This document shows positions 1 through 8,741 of a stretch of DNA of 64,000 bases, piece after piece. The notes under the pieces were generated by a model. The model worked only from the letters and a program-made list of their open reading frames with translations, searched no databases and had not been told where the DNA came from. Source of the DNA: Lysinibacillus sphaericus (lineage in GTDB: Bacteria > Bacillota > Bacilli > Bacillales_A > Planococcaceae). The position numbers and the translations under genes were made by a program. The DNA lies in the NCBI RefSeq assembly GCF_001629735.1, contig NZ_CP015224.1, forward strand, positions 186,001 to 250,000, given 5' to 3'. The stretch's first letter is position 1. Each line of letters begins with the position of its first letter.

Positions 1-1
1 A

Positions 2-334
2 AAATCTTTGAATCCGAATGACTATATTGTTCATGAAAGTCATGTTTTTAAATTGTTGAATGAACTGAAGATATCGGGTGCTCAGGCAATTGCTATTAAT
101 GGGCAACGTGTCATGGCCAATTCCTATATCCGATGTAATGGTCCTGTAATAACTATTGATGGTACACAGCATCCCGCTCCTTTTGTGATAGAAGCTGTTG
201 GAGATTCCGATACTTTAATAGCATCTTTAAATTTAAATGGCGGTGTCGTTGATCAATTATTAAATGACAATATTGTAGTGTCTTTAGAAGAACATCAAAA
301 ACTTACAATGCCAAGAGTAAAAGTAGAAAGTTAA
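2..334 (+). CDS. DUF881 family protein, C-terminal part (YlxW/YlxX-like)
   Basis: This frame is open to the left edge of the window, so the gene is truncated at its 5' end; the TTG at 8 is an internal codon. The visible 110 residues match the C-terminal core of the DUF881 family: the segment 'GAQAIAINGQRV', then 'SYIRCNGPVITI', then a hydrophobic 'PFVIEAVGD' strand. In Bacillus subtilis two DUF881 genes (ylxW, ylxX) lie between divIB and sbp, and the neighbours here fit that order, which makes this the ylxW-equivalent. The family has no firm biochemical function; the context suggests an envelope or division role. The next DUF881 gene starts about 100 bases downstream. Confidence 0.85.
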   Translation, partial: KSLNPNDYIVHESHVFKLLNELKISGAQAIAINGQRVMANSYIRCNGPVITIDGTQHPAPFVIEAVGDSDTLIASLNLNGGVVDQLLNDNIVVSLEEHQKLTMPRVKVES

Positions 335-432
335 GGACAAGACCTATTTCATGTTTAAAGTCTAATTTTAGCCTCTAGGAAAGTTTTACATTGAATTCTG
401 AGGGGCATACGATACGTCTAGGAGGGGCTATT

Positions 433-1152
433 TTGCGAAGAAATATGTACACCCGAATAACGATCGTGCTATTTATTATCGGTTTGATGATAGCGGTACA
501 ATACAATACCATACAAAAACCAGCAGAGCGAGATACACGAGATATTTGGGCAATAAGAGAGGAATTAGCACAAGAAAAGCAAAGACATTCCGCATTACTG
601 GCAGAAATTCGCTCACTTCATGAAGTAGTGGATCGCTATGAGCAATCTGAAAAAGTAAATCAGCAAGCCGCTTTACATGAAACATTGAATCGTTTAAAGC
701 AACAGGCTGGACTAACAGAAGTGGTAGGGCCGGGTGTCAGACTTCGTATTGAACCCGCACCTGAATTAATAGAGATGGGTTATGAAATCAAAGAGATATC
801 GCCTGATTTATTAACCCAATTATTAAATACGCTGTTTAAAAACGATGCAACAAGTGTTTCAATAGATGGCAATCGTGTTGTTCAAACAACAGCCATTCGG
901 GACATAAATGGGAAGACAACGGTGAATAGTGTACCATTGTCGACACCTAAATTTGATATATATGTTGGGACAAGCGATTTTAAAGCAGCTCAAAAAATGT
1001 ATAATTCGCTTCAAGCCTCAACGTTTATAGATTCATTTTATTTAGATAATTTTAATTTAGTGATTGAAGAGCCAATTGATCAATTACAAATTCCAGCATT
1101 TGATCAGCGATTGACAAATGATTACTTAGCAGAGGTAAAAAAAGGAGATTAA
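433..1152 (+). CDS. DUF881 family membrane-anchored protein (YlxX-like)
   Basis: The product has 239 residues. It begins with a short basic stretch and one hydrophobic segment (about residues 8-24), then a coiled coil rich in E, K and Q (about 35-85), then the DUF881 domain with a 'VVGPGVRLRI' motif. This is the layout of a single-pass protein with its bulk outside the membrane. I chose the TTG at 433 because AGGAGGGG at 420-427 lies at ideal distance. An in-frame ATG at 391 has no ribosome site, and the ATG at 445 is too far from it. The gene sits three bases before sbp. The function is unproven; the dcw context suggests cell division or envelope work. Confidence 0.8.
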   Translation: MRRNMYTRITIVLFIIGLMIAVQYNTIQKPAERDTRDIWAIREELAQEKQRHSALLAEIRSLHEVVDRYEQSEKVNQQAALHETLNRLKQQAGLTEVVGPGVRLRIEPAPELIEMGYEIKEISPDLLTQLLNTLFKNDATSVSIDGNRVVQTTAIRDINGKTTVNSVPLSTPKFDIYVGTSDFKAAQKMYNSLQASTFIDSFYLDNFNLVIEEPIDQLQIPAFDQRLTNDYLAEVKKGD

Positions 1153-1155
1153 TTT

Positions 1156-1527
1156 ATGTGGCTACCATTTTTAGGTTTGATATTTGGACTTGCCCTTGGC
1201 TTGTTAACAAATATACAAATCCCCTCTATGTATGAAAATTATCTGTCAATAGCTGTTTTAGCAGCTTTAGATACATTATTTGGTGGTATCCGTGCTCAAT
1301 TACAGCAAGTGTACGACGATAAAGTTTTTGTATCAGGATTCTTTTTTAATATAGTTCTCGCAGCAGGGTTAGCTTTTATAGGTGTGAATTTAGGGATAGA
1401 TTTGTATTTAGCAGCTATTTTCGCTTTTGGGGTACGTTTGTTCCAAAATATAGCAATAATTAGGCGTATATTACTAACACGGTTGGGTGAGAAACGTCAC
1501 AAGAAAGAAAAAACTTCCATAGATTAA
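1156..1527 (+). CDS. sbp: Small basic protein Sbp (DUF1290)
   Basis: This 123-residue membrane protein has hydrophobic segments near residues 1-18, 28-45, 58-78 and 82-100, and a strongly basic tail rich in K and R. Length, the central 'LFGGIRAQLQQ' motif and position directly before ftsA all match the DUF1290 small basic protein family of Bacillus. The role is not established; conservation beside ftsA suggests a link to division or the envelope. The start ATG follows GGAGAT by about seven bases, and the gene is coupled to the DUF881 gene with a 3-base gap. Confidence 0.85.
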   Translation: MWLPFLGLIFGLALGLLTNIQIPSMYENYLSIAVLAALDTLFGGIRAQLQQVYDDKVFVSGFFFNIVLAAGLAFIGVNLGIDLYLAAIFAFGVRLFQNIAIIRRILLTRLGEKRHKKEKTSID

Positions 1528-1558
1528 GAGAAAAATTGACCAAAATACTCGATTTGCT

Positions 1559-1587
1559 TAGACATTATGCCAAATTTACAATAGAAT
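1559..1587 (+). promoter_or_regulatory. Candidate SigA promoter for ftsAZ
   Basis: TAGACA at 1559-1564 and TAGAAT at 1582-1587 each match the SigA consensus at five of six positions and are separated by exactly 17 bases. They lie in the 95-base gap between sbp and ftsA, 35 bases before the ftsA start. Bacillus subtilis ftsAZ also has promoters in this gap. A second TTGACC at 1536 has no good -10 partner. Confidence 0.45.
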
Positions 1588-1622
1588 GAAAATAAGAGCA
1601 TTTTTCAAGGAGGTGCAGCGAA

Positions 1623-2906
1623 TTGAATCAGCAAGATTTATACATTTCACTTGATATTGGATCCTCCTCTATCAAGGTATTAATAGGTGAAATGAGTGAC
1701 GGACAATTACATGTAATTGGCGTCGGAAATGTAAAATCGAATGGGGTTCGAAAAGGAGCAATTGTTGATATAGATGCAACAGTTCAATCTATTCGAAAAG
1801 CAGTAGAACAAGCCGAACGAATGACAGGTTATCAAATTCACGAAGTCGTTCTAGGCGTTCCTGCTAACCAAACGATGTTACAGCTAGTTAAAGGTGTTGT
1901 CGCTGTAAATAGTGAAAACAGAGAAATTACAGATGATGATTTAGACAGAGTGGTAGAATCTGCACAAGTCATGTCAATACCTCCTGAACGTGAATTAGTT
2001 AACATCATTCCAAGACAGTTTATTGTGGACAACCTTGATGAAATTAAAGATCCTCGTGGTATGATTGGCATTCGTCTAGAAATGGATGCAACCATGATAA
2101 CGACATCCAAAACGCTTTTACACAATGTACTTCGTTGTGTTGAGCGTGCCGGTTTAAGTATACGAGAAATATATTTGCAACCATTAGCATCAGGCTACTT
2201 TGCATTAACTGAAGATGAAAAAAACCAAGGAACTGCCTTTATCGATATAGGAGGCGGATCTACTACAATCGCAGTATTTGAAGAGGGATTGCTAACGCAT
2301 ACAGGTGTCATACCAGTTGGTGGTGATCATATAACGAAAGATATTTCTATCGTCTTAAAGACACCAACAGAACAAGCTGAAAATATCAAACACCAATTTG
2401 GACATGCCTTTTATGATGATGCATCTGACGATGAAATCTTTGAAGTACCAATTGTAGGAACAGATTCTACTGATCAATATAGTCAACGCTATATATCAGA
2501 AATTATTGGCGCACGCCTAGAAGAATTACTAGAATTAGTGATTGACGAGTTAGCACGTCTAGGTGTTAGAGATTTACCAGGTGGCGTTGTTATAACGGGT
2601 GGTGTTGCTAAACTTGAAGGTATCGCCCAGTTAGCGCGTCAAATTCTACAAACGCGTGTAAGAATTTATACACCCGATTATATTGGCGTTAGAGAGCCTT
2701 CATTTGCAACAGCGGTTGGACTTATTCGTTACGCCTATTTAGAAGATGATTTTTACGGTAAAAGTACGAATACGCAACCTGTTGAATATGCAGCTGTAGG
2801 AGCTCAAGCAGCTATGCCTAAAAAGCAAGAGTATTCTGCACCTTCAGAACCAAAAGAAAGCGTAATTGGGAAAGCAAAAAAATTATTTGATAAGTTTTTT
2901 GATTAA
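1623..2906 (+). CDS. ftsA: Cell division protein FtsA
   Basis: FtsA is the actin-like ATPase that tethers FtsZ to the membrane and recruits later divisome proteins. The 427-residue product begins with the phosphate-1 motif 'LDIGSSSIKVLIGE' (about 9-22) and carries the actin-fold second phosphate motif 'AFIDIGGGSTTIAVF' (about 205-219) and an adenosine motif 'GGVVITGGVAKLEG' (about 320-333). The last 15 residues, 'VIGKAKKLFDKFFD', form the amphipathic helix that binds membrane. The TTG start at 1623 is preceded by AAGGAGGT. ftsZ follows after 53 bases. Confidence 0.97.
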   Translation: MNQQDLYISLDIGSSSIKVLIGEMSDGQLHVIGVGNVKSNGVRKGAIVDIDATVQSIRKAVEQAERMTGYQIHEVVLGVPANQTMLQLVKGVVAVNSENREITDDDLDRVVESAQVMSIPPERELVNIIPRQFIVDNLDEIKDPRGMIGIRLEMDATMITTSKTLLHNVLRCVERAGLSIREIYLQPLASGYFALTEDEKNQGTAFIDIGGGSTTIAVFEEGLLTHTGVIPVGGDHITKDISIVLKTPTEQAENIKHQFGHAFYDDASDDEIFEVPIVGTDSTDQYSQRYISEIIGARLEELLELVIDELARLGVRDLPGGVVITGGVAKLEGIAQLARQILQTRVRIYTPDYIGVREPSFATAVGLIRYAYLEDDFYGKSTNTQPVEYAAVGAQAAMPKKQEYSAPSEPKESVIGKAKKLFDKFFD

Positions 2907-2959
2907 CTAGAATGCGTAATGATTGATACAGAGTCGAGTTACCGTGGGAGGAAAAAGAG

Positions 2960-4117
2960 ATGTTAGAATTTGATACAAATGTAGATGAACTTGCAGTAAT
3001 AAAGGTCATAGGTGTTGGTGGCGGCGGTAACAACGCTGTCAATCGAATGATAGAACATGGTGTACAGGGTGTTGACTTTATCGCAGTTAACACTGATTCA
3101 CAGGCATTAAATTTATCAAAGGCAGAAGTTAGGCTTCAAATTGGAGCGAAACTGACGCGTGGTTTAGGTGCAGGTGCAAATCCAGAAGTAGGGAAAAAGG
3201 CTGCTGAAGAGAGCCGCGAGCAATTAGAAGAGGTTCTACGTGGTGCAGACATGGTATTCGTCACTGCTGGTATGGGTGGAGGAACCGGTACGGGTGCAGC
3301 GCCAGTAATTGCACAAATTGCTCGTGAATTAGGAGCACTAACAGTAGGTGTTGTGACACGTCCATTTACGTTTGAAGGGCGTAAACGTCAAACACAAGCT
3401 ATCGGCGGCATTGGTAGTATGAAAGAAGCTGTGGATACGCTAATTGTTATCCCGAACGACAAGCTATTACAAATTGTCGATAAATCAACACCAATGTTAG
3501 AAGCTTTCAGAGAAGCAGATAACGTACTTCGTCAAGGTGTTCAAGGTATTTCAGATTTAATTGCAACCCCTGGTCTTATTAACTTAGACTTTGCAGACGT
3601 GAAAACAATTATGTCAAACAAAGGCTCAGCATTAATGGGTATCGGTATTGCTACTGGTGAAAACCGTGCTTCAGAAGCAGCAAAGAAAGCCATTTCAAGT
3701 CCATTACTAGAATCATCTATCGATGGTGCTAAAGGTGTTCTTATGAATATTACAGGTGGCTCTAATCTTAGCTTATTTGAAGTACAAGAAGCGGCAGATA
3801 TCGTAGCTTCTGCATCTGACGAAGAAGTAAATATGATTTTCGGTTCTGTTATTAATGAAAACCTTAAAGATGAAATCATTGTTACAGTTATCGCAACTGG
3901 TTTCTCAGAGGAAGCTTTACAGCAACAACGTAATACAACAAAACCATCGCTCAATATAAATAGACAATCTGCTCCACAACAACAAGCACCGATTCGTGAA
4001 CAACGACAAGAAGTGCATGTTCAACAAGAGCAGCCACGCCAAAATCAGCAACATTATGCACAGGATGACATGCTTGAAGTCCCAGCATTTTTACGCAATC
4101 GCAAAAATCGCGGTTAA
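2960..4117 (+). CDS. ftsZ: Cell division GTPase FtsZ
   Basis: FtsZ is the tubulin homologue that forms the Z ring at mid-cell. The 385-residue protein has the nucleotide-binding '[10 protein letters not shown]' near residue 18, the tubulin signature '[12 protein letters not shown]' at 104-115 and the T7 synergy loop 'NLDFADV' at 208-214, all intact. After residue 315 comes a variable linker rich in Q, then the conserved C-terminal peptide '[10 protein letters not shown]', which binds FtsA, SepF and other partners. GGGAGG lies about ten bases before the ATG. A strong terminator follows directly, so ftsAZ ends here; the bpr/bpf protease genes found next in B. subtilis are absent. Confidence 0.98.
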   Translation: MLEFDTNVDELAVIKVIGVGGGGNNAVNRMIEHGVQGVDFIAVNTDSQALNLSKAEVRLQIGAKLTRGLGAGANPEVGKKAAEESREQLEEVLRGADMVFVTAGMGGGTGTGAAPVIAQIARELGALTVGVVTRPFTFEGRKRQTQAIGGIGSMKEAVDTLIVIPNDKLLQIVDKSTPMLEAFREADNVLRQGVQGISDLIATPGLINLDFADVKTIMSNKGSALMGIGIATGENRASEAAKKAISSPLLESSIDGAKGVLMNITGGSNLSLFEVQEAADIVASASDEEVNMIFGSVINENLKDEIIVTVIATGFSEEALQQQRNTTKPSLNINRQSAPQQQAPIREQRQEVHVQQEQPRQNQQHYAQDDMLEVPAFLRNRKNRG

Positions 4118-4134
4118 TTGAAAAAACAACTTCT

Positions 4135-4180
4135 AAAAAGCTCGTATTTTACATATGTAAAATACGAGCTTTTTATTTTT
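4135..4180 (+). terminator. Rho-independent terminator after ftsZ
   Basis: A long perfect stem starts 18 bases after the ftsZ stop: AAGCTCGTATTTTAC pairs with GTAAAATACGAGCTT around a four-base loop, followed by TTTTTATTTTT. It separates the division genes from the spoIIG operon. Confidence 0.9.
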
Positions 4181-4286
4181 GTTGTCGAGATGTTCATTTG
4201 TGTAAGGAAACCATGTATTTTGTCAAAACATTTTAAGGAAATGGTGCGATTGTTTGACAATATTTGTGGGAGTAACATGCTAACTT
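4181..4286 (+). promoter_or_regulatory. Candidate Spo0A-controlled spoIIG promoter
   Basis: The region before spoIIGA holds three sequences resembling the Spo0A box TTTGTCGAA: GTTGTCGAG at 4181-4189 (7/9), TTTGTCAAA at 4219-4227 (8/9), and an inverted TTTGACAAT at 4253-4261 (7/9). A perfect -35, TTGACA at 4254-4259, overlaps the third box. The best -10, TAACTT at 4281-4286, is 21 bases away. In B. subtilis spoIIG is a SigA promoter with an unusually long (22-base) spacer activated by Spo0A~P, so this layout agrees with known control; the -10 assignment is tentative. Confidence 0.5.
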
Positions 4287-4307
4287 TGTAAGTAGGAGGC
4301 GGCTGTT

Positions 4308-5141
4308 ATGTATGGAGAATGGCTGGTGCTCATTAATACGCTTTTCAATCTAGCAATACTCACGTTTACCGCAAGAGTAACAGGGGTTTTGGTCAAGAAT
4401 TCAAGATTATTAATGAGTTCATTTTGTAGTAGTTTAGTAGCTGTAATTGGCGGTCAAATGCTGTGGTCAACGGTACTTAGTTTTATATTGCTCATAGGTA
4501 TAGCTTTTCGCTTTAAGATTCGAAGCTTCCAAAAGCAAGGACCGATCGTTTTAACAGCAACGATCGTTATCGGCGGATTGCTAACAGCACTACAACCCTA
4601 TTTAAAAAATCTTTCTGCCAACCATTTTATAATGATTTGTTTTGTACTAGCAGTTTTAAATCTTGTTGCATTTTATAAGCAATGGGGTTTTGTTAAACTA
4701 GAACGTTTAAGTGGACAATTTGTATTTGATACAACTTTAAAAATCTTTGGTTCGATAATACCACTTTCAGCTTTTGTGGACACAGGAAACCAAGCAATCG
4801 AGCCGCTTTCAGGGAAACCTGTTCATTTCGTCTCTTATACAGCTCTAAGCCCACATTTACCTGCCGATTTTTGCAAATCATTAGTAGAATGGCAAGAAAC
4901 AGATCCGTACAATGTATCTATGTTTTCAGAAGATTATCAGCGTTATATTCGATTTATTCATATCAATACCGTACAACAACAAACCGTTGTTCTTGGTTTT
5001 CGCTTTGATGAGTGGTTGATAAAGGGGGAGCCTTCACAGGTGAAATCGAATGAATATATCGTTTTAACAAAAAAAGCAAAAAATTTTCCACATAGCACAG
5101 CAGCAATTTTACATTTTTCAGCGCTTTCAAATAACTCATAG
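4308..5141 (+). CDS. spoIIGA: Sporulation sigma-E processing peptidase SpoIIGA
   Basis: SpoIIGA is the membrane aspartic protease that removes the pro-sequence of SigE in the mother cell after a signal from the forespore. The 277-residue product has about five hydrophobic segments in its first 125 residues, then a soluble domain with the catalytic motif 'FVDTGN' (Asp at about 158), as expected for a retropepsin-like protease that works as a dimer. The ATG at 4308 follows AGGAGG closely. sigE, its substrate, starts 13 bases downstream, giving the usual spoIIG operon. I see no forespore signal gene (spoIIR) in this window. Confidence 0.95.
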   Translation: MYGEWLVLINTLFNLAILTFTARVTGVLVKNSRLLMSSFCSSLVAVIGGQMLWSTVLSFILLIGIAFRFKIRSFQKQGPIVLTATIVIGGLLTALQPYLKNLSANHFIMICFVLAVLNLVAFYKQWGFVKLERLSGQFVFDTTLKIFGSIIPLSAFVDTGNQAIEPLSGKPVHFVSYTALSPHLPADFCKSLVEWQETDPYNVSMFSEDYQRYIRFIHINTVQQQTVVLGFRFDEWLIKGEPSQVKSNEYIVLTKKAKNFPHSTAAILHFSALSNNS

Positions 5142-5154
5142 AGGGGGAGAACTA

Positions 5155-5862
5155 TTGCTTCTTAGGCTACTTGCTAGCTTGAAAAAATTTTGGAGTAAGT
5201 TTCGTAGTCGTGAAACGTACTATATAGGGGGAAATGATTCATTGCCAGTGCCACTAAGTCGAGAAGAAGAAGTTACAGTCATTGCATCCTTTATGAAAGG
5301 TGATTTACGAGCTAGAGACACACTAATTGAACGTAATTTACGTCTTGTTGTTTATATTGCTAGACGTTTTGACAATACGGGAACGCCAATCGAAGATTTA
5401 ATCAGCATTGGTTCTATCGGATTAATAAAGGCAATTGAAACGTTCAATACAGATAAAAATATTAAGCTTGCAACATACGCATCTCGATGCATTGAAAATG
5501 AAATTTTAATGCATTTACGAAAAACAAGTCGTATGAAGGGTGAAGTATCATTAGACGAACCTTTAAACTCTGATGCAGATGGAAATGAATTATTACTGTC
5601 AGATATTTTAGGTACGGAAGAGCACATTATTCTTGATAATGTGGAGAAAAAAATTGAACGGCAGCATATGTTCCATGCCATAAATTTATTAGGTGCACGT
5701 GAACGATATATTATGGAATGCCGTTTTGGTCTCAATGGAAAAGTAGAAATGACGCAAAAAGAAGTAGCAGATCATTTAGGGATATCACAATCATATATTT
5801 CCCGTTTAGAAAAGAAAATTATTCAAGATTTACGTGAAAATTTAAATCAGCCAATTTCTTAG
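5155..5862 (+). CDS. sigE: RNA polymerase sigma-E (pro-sigma), mother-cell sporulation
   Basis: SigE drives early mother-cell gene expression in sporulation. The 235-residue protein has region 2 with '[12 protein letters not shown]' and '[18 protein letters not shown]', and region 4 with a helix-turn-helix ending '[14 protein letters not shown]'. The N-terminus is a basic and hydrophobic pro-sequence that ends near 'ETYYIGG', the conserved processing zone. Here the part before YYIGG is only 21 residues, about six shorter than in B. subtilis. The start is a TTG preceded by GAGGGGGAG; no other start is available before an upstream stop. It is co-transcribed with spoIIGA. Confidence 0.96.
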   Translation: MLLRLLASLKKFWSKFRSRETYYIGGNDSLPVPLSREEEVTVIASFMKGDLRARDTLIERNLRLVVYIARRFDNTGTPIEDLISIGSIGLIKAIETFNTDKNIKLATYASRCIENEILMHLRKTSRMKGEVSLDEPLNSDADGNELLLSDILGTEEHIILDNVEKKIERQHMFHAINLLGARERYIMECRFGLNGKVEMTQKEVADHLGISQSYISRLEKKIIQDLRENLNQPIS

Positions 5863-5904
5863 AAAGGGAAAATTATCCTACCTAAAATTGGTCATAGCTT
5901 TTGT

Positions 5905-5934
5905 GCATATTCTTGTTTCTCTCGGACAAACTGA
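5905..5934 (+). promoter_or_regulatory. SigF/SigG-type promoter before sigG
   Basis: GCATA at 5905-5909 fits the forespore sigma -35 consensus GYWTA, and GGACAAACTGA at 5924-5934 fits the -10 consensus GGNNANANTNW at every defined position, with a 14-base spacer. It lies 43 bases before the sigG start. In B. subtilis sigG is first transcribed by SigF and then by SigG itself, so both identity and position fit. Confidence 0.65.
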
Positions 5935-5976
5935 TGTCACGGTTTAGTCAGAGAATAACATCCGGAGGAATCGAAT

Positions 5977-6750
5977 ATGCGAACAAAAGTAGATCTTTGC
6001 GGCTTAGATACATCGACTTTGCCAATTTTAAAGCACGAAGAAATGAAGGAGCTCTTCATTCGTTTACAAGCCGGTGAAACTGAAATCAGAGAAGAGCTTG
6101 TCATGTGCAATTTAAGGTTAGTGCTAAGTATTGTTGGTAGATTTGCCTATAGAGGTGAACAGGCAGATGATTTATTTCAAGTAGGCTGTATTGGCCTCAT
6201 GAAAGCCATTGATCATTTTGATTTAAAGCATAATGTAAGATTTTCAACATATGCTGTCCCAATGATCATTGGTGAAATTCGTCGCCATCTGCGTGATCAT
6301 CATGCATTACGAGTATCTCGTTCTTTAAGGGATATTGCCTATAAGGCAATGCAGGCAAAAGAACAGTGGATAACCGAAAATTTGCGCGAACCAACGATTG
6401 AAGAAATTGCTGACATGATTGACATGAAAAAAGAAGATGTTTTATTTGCTTTAGATGCTATTCAAGACCCAATGTCATTACAAGAGCCCATTTATTCAGA
6501 TGGTGGGGACGCTGTTTATATGATGGACCAATTACGTGATGATGATGTATCAGAAGATCAATGGGTTGCCTACGTGTCGGTAAAGGAAAGCTTGCAGAAA
6601 CTAGATGAACGTCAGCAAATGATCGTGGCAAAACGATTTTATTATGGAGAGACACAAACTGAAATCGCTAAGGAATTAGGGATTTCACAAGCACAAATTT
6701 CACGTCTTGAAAAGAATGCAATTGAAACAATGCAAAAAGATTACAAATAA
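5977..6750 (+). CDS. sigG: RNA polymerase sigma-G, late forespore sporulation
   Basis: SigG directs late forespore transcription, including spore protectant and germination genes. The 257-residue product keeps the family's N-terminal signature 'KVDLCGLDTSTLPILKHEEM', which distinguishes SigG from SigF, plus region 2 'DDLFQVGCIGLMKAIDHFDL' and a region 4 helix-turn-helix 'GISQAQISRLEKNAIE'. The ATG follows CCGGAGGA. It has its own forespore-type promoter and a terminator downstream, so it can be expressed apart from spoIIG. Confidence 0.97.
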   Translation: MRTKVDLCGLDTSTLPILKHEEMKELFIRLQAGETEIREELVMCNLRLVLSIVGRFAYRGEQADDLFQVGCIGLMKAIDHFDLKHNVRFSTYAVPMIIGEIRRHLRDHHALRVSRSLRDIAYKAMQAKEQWITENLREPTIEEIADMIDMKKEDVLFALDAIQDPMSLQEPIYSDGGDAVYMMDQLRDDDVSEDQWVAYVSVKESLQKLDERQQMIVAKRFYYGETQTEIAKELGISQAQISRLEKNAIETMQKDYK

Positions 6751-6786
6751 AAAATGCGCATCGAATTATTCGGTGCGCATTTTATC
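6751..6786 (+). terminator. Rho-independent terminator after sigG
   Basis: AAAATGCGCATCGAAT pairs with ATTCGGTGCGCATTTT with one G-U pair, starting right after the sigG stop. The A-run before and T-run after make it potentially bidirectional. Confidence 0.8.
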
Positions 6787-6890
6787 TTCATTCAATGAAC
6801 AGTTGATACATAAATATAAAGAGACAGCAAAGTTTGGTGATAGAGAAAAATAATTTAGGTGAAAGAGTACTGGATAGAGGAGGTTATTTA

Positions 6891-7127
6891 TTGCGGTTCT
6901 CAATGTTACAGCAAAAGGAAGTAATTGAAGCAGGAAATGGACGATTTATAGGATTTGTGGTAGATGCTGAAGTATCGAAAGAAACGGGCTATGTAACAGC
7001 ATTTTTAATTGCTGAGCCCCGAAAATATCTTGGTTTTTTTAAAGGAGAAGAATCTGTAAGAAAAGTGTATATGAAAGATGTGCTTGTTGTTGGCAAGGAT
7101 GTCATTCTAGTCAAGGCACTTTCCTAA
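6891..7127 (+). CDS. ylmC: PRC-barrel protein YlmC/YmxH family
   Basis: This 78-residue protein has a single PRC-barrel-like beta domain: 'LQQKEVIEAGNGRFIGFVVD' followed by 'KYLGFFKGEESVRKVYMKD'. It matches the YlmC/YmxH sporulation-associated family by length and by position after sigG. PRC barrels often bind RNA or proteins, but no function is established for this one. I place the start at the TTG at 6891 because GAGGAGGT at 6877-6883 is well spaced; the upstream in-frame start at 6834 has no ribosome site. Confidence 0.8.
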   Translation: MRFSMLQQKEVIEAGNGRFIGFVVDAEVSKETGYVTAFLIAEPRKYLGFFKGEESVRKVYMKDVLVVGKDVILVKALS

Positions 7128-7216
7128 ATAGCTGACATAGGTCAGGCTATTCATTGATAAATCAAGCATTGCTTGTTACAATAAGAGAAACTAATGTTGT
7201 AAAGTTGGGAAAAACA

Positions 7217-7921
7217 GTGACAAAAATCTTAGCAAATTTAAACAAATTAAATGATTTAATAGCAGCAGCAGAAACAAGAGTCAATCGCGAAGCCAATAAT
7301 GTCCAAATAATAGCTGTGACGAAAGAGGTTTCTGTAGAAAGAACGCAAGAAGCTATCGAAGCTGGATTGACTCATTTAGGAGAAAACCGACCGGAAGGCT
7401 TAAATCGTAAAATATCTGCGATTCAAGCTGATGTCAATTGGCATTATATAGGGTCCCTACAAACACGTAAAGTAAAACAAGTGATTAACAGCATTGATTT
7501 TTTACATTCATTAGATCGTTTGAGTTTGGCAGAAGAAATTGAAAAAAGAGCAGTAAAGCCCGTTAAATGTTTTATCCAAGTAAACGTTTCTGGGGAAGAA
7601 TCAAAACATGGTTTAAGCATGGAAGAAGTATTACCTTTTGTAGAATCATTGAGAAGCTTTACAAAAGTCCAAGTTGTCGGTTTAATGACCATGGCACCAA
7701 ACACAGAAGACGAAGCACTTATTCGTTCTGTATTTAAGCAATTAAAACAATGTCAACAGCAAATAGCCGAGCAAGGATTCGCACACGCACCTTGTACCGA
7801 GTTATCAATGGGCATGTCTAATGACTTTGAAATTGCGGTAGAGGAAGGGGCTACTTTTGTTCGAGTCGGAACGGCTCTTGTTGGAAATGAAAGAGGGGAA
7901 CAGGATGAGCATGAAAAATAA
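7217..7921 (+). CDS. ylmE: PLP-binding YggS/YlmE family pyridoxal phosphate homeostasis protein
   Basis: YggS-family proteins hold pyridoxal 5'-phosphate in a TIM barrel without known catalysis and help to balance vitamin B6 and some amino-acid pools. The 234-residue product has the PLP lysine in 'IIAVTKEVS', '[13 protein letters not shown]', '[12 protein letters not shown]', '[17 protein letters not shown]' and the phosphate-binding end 'VRVGTALVG'. The start is uncertain: GTG at 7217 gives the normal length, while TTG at 7205 or 7154 would add residues not seen in the family. It overlaps sepF by 17 bases. The laccase-like ylmD gene that precedes it in B. subtilis is absent. Confidence 0.9.
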   Translation: MTKILANLNKLNDLIAAAETRVNREANNVQIIAVTKEVSVERTQEAIEAGLTHLGENRPEGLNRKISAIQADVNWHYIGSLQTRKVKQVINSIDFLHSLDRLSLAEEIEKRAVKPVKCFIQVNVSGEESKHGLSMEEVLPFVESLRSFTKVQVVGLMTMAPNTEDEALIRSVFKQLKQCQQQIAEQGFAHAPCTELSMGMSNDFEIAVEEGATFVRVGTALVGNERGEQDEHEK

Positions 7922-8402
7922 AATTAAAAACTTCTTTTACCTTGAAGAAGAACTAGAAGAAGAAATCACGCAAGCTCCTATTCAGCAGCAACAACCCGTA
8001 CAACAACAGCAACCGATTCATTCAGTAAAGCCTAAAAAAACAATTAAAGAACGTAAGGCATCGATCCATGAAATTGTGCCGCAAAGTACAGCTACTCCTA
8101 ATAATATTGTTAGCTTGCAAGCTGCGATGAGTTCCAAGGGAGCAAAAGTTGTCTTAATAGAGCCTAGAGTCTATGCAGAAGCACAAGATATCGCGGAACA
8201 TTTAAAAAATAAACGTGCAGCTATCGTCAATTTACAACGTATTGAACGAGAGCAAGGTAAACGCATTATTGATTTTTTAAGTGGCACAGTCTATGCCCTT
8301 GCAGGGGATATTCAACGTATCGGGAAAGATATTTTCCTTTGCACTCCAGATAATGTAGAAGTAACTGGTGAAATTACAAACTTTATTTTAGACGATAATT
8401 AA
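7905..8402 (+). CDS. sepF: Cell division protein SepF
   Basis: SepF binds membrane and the FtsZ C-terminus and bundles FtsZ filaments into rings. The 165-residue protein starts '[16 protein letters not shown]', an amphipathic membrane helix typical of SepF, followed by a Q-rich linker (about 27-50) and the conserved C-terminal domain with '[11 protein letters not shown]', '[20 protein letters not shown]' and '[11 protein letters not shown]'. The ATG at 7905 lies inside the end of ylmE behind AGAGGGG, which suggests translational coupling; longer readings in this frame have no support. Confidence 0.95.
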   Translation: MSMKNKIKNFFYLEEELEEEITQAPIQQQQPVQQQQPIHSVKPKKTIKERKASIHEIVPQSTATPNNIVSLQAAMSSKGAKVVLIEPRVYAEAQDIAEHLKNKRAAIVNLQRIEREQGKRIIDFLSGTVYALAGDIQRIGKDIFLCTPDNVEVTGEITNFILDDN

Positions 8403-8422
8403 TAGCGAGGATTGTAGTTTAT

Positions 8423-8704
8423 ATGACTTTTTTTATAATACTTGGTTATGTATCTTTAGCATTTAGGATTTATTCGTTTATGCTAATTGCATATATCTTA
8501 ATGTCTTGGGTGCCTGCCGCTCAAAATTCAGCCATTGGACGAATGCTTGAAAAAGTGTGTGAGCCTTATTTGGGGATATTCCGAAAGTTTATCCCTCCGC
8601 TTGGTATGATTGATATTTCACCAATTGTGGCGATCTTTATGCTGAATTTTATTGAAAGAGGACTTGTTATAGTCATTCAGAAAATATTTCTTATGTTCGT
8701 ATAG
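8423..8704 (+). CDS. ylmG: YggT family membrane protein YlmG
   Basis: This 93-residue protein has two hydrophobic segments (about 2-28 and 65-92) around the family motif '[33 protein letters not shown]', here split over residues 28-60 with the 'P-x-L-x-x-F-R-x-x-I-P' core. YggT proteins sit in the inner membrane; in plastids relatives affect nucleoid and thylakoid organization, but the bacterial role is unclear. Position between sepF and ylmH is the standard Firmicutes arrangement. A modest terminator follows. Confidence 0.88.
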   Translation: MTFFIILGYVSLAFRIYSFMLIAYILMSWVPAAQNSAIGRMLEKVCEPYLGIFRKFIPPLGMIDISPIVAIFMLNFIERGLVIVIQKIFLMFV

Positions 8705-8708
8705 ATAT

Positions 8709-8741
8709 AAAATCCTCACGTTTTAGTGGGGGTTTTTTATT
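8709..8741 (+). terminator. Probable terminator after ylmG
   Basis: AAATCCTCAC pairs with GTGGGGGTTT (two G-U pairs) over a short TTTTA loop, followed by TTTTATTT. The stem is moderate, so read-through to ylmH is possible. The 195 bases from here to ylmH contain no gene that I can recognise. Confidence 0.65.
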
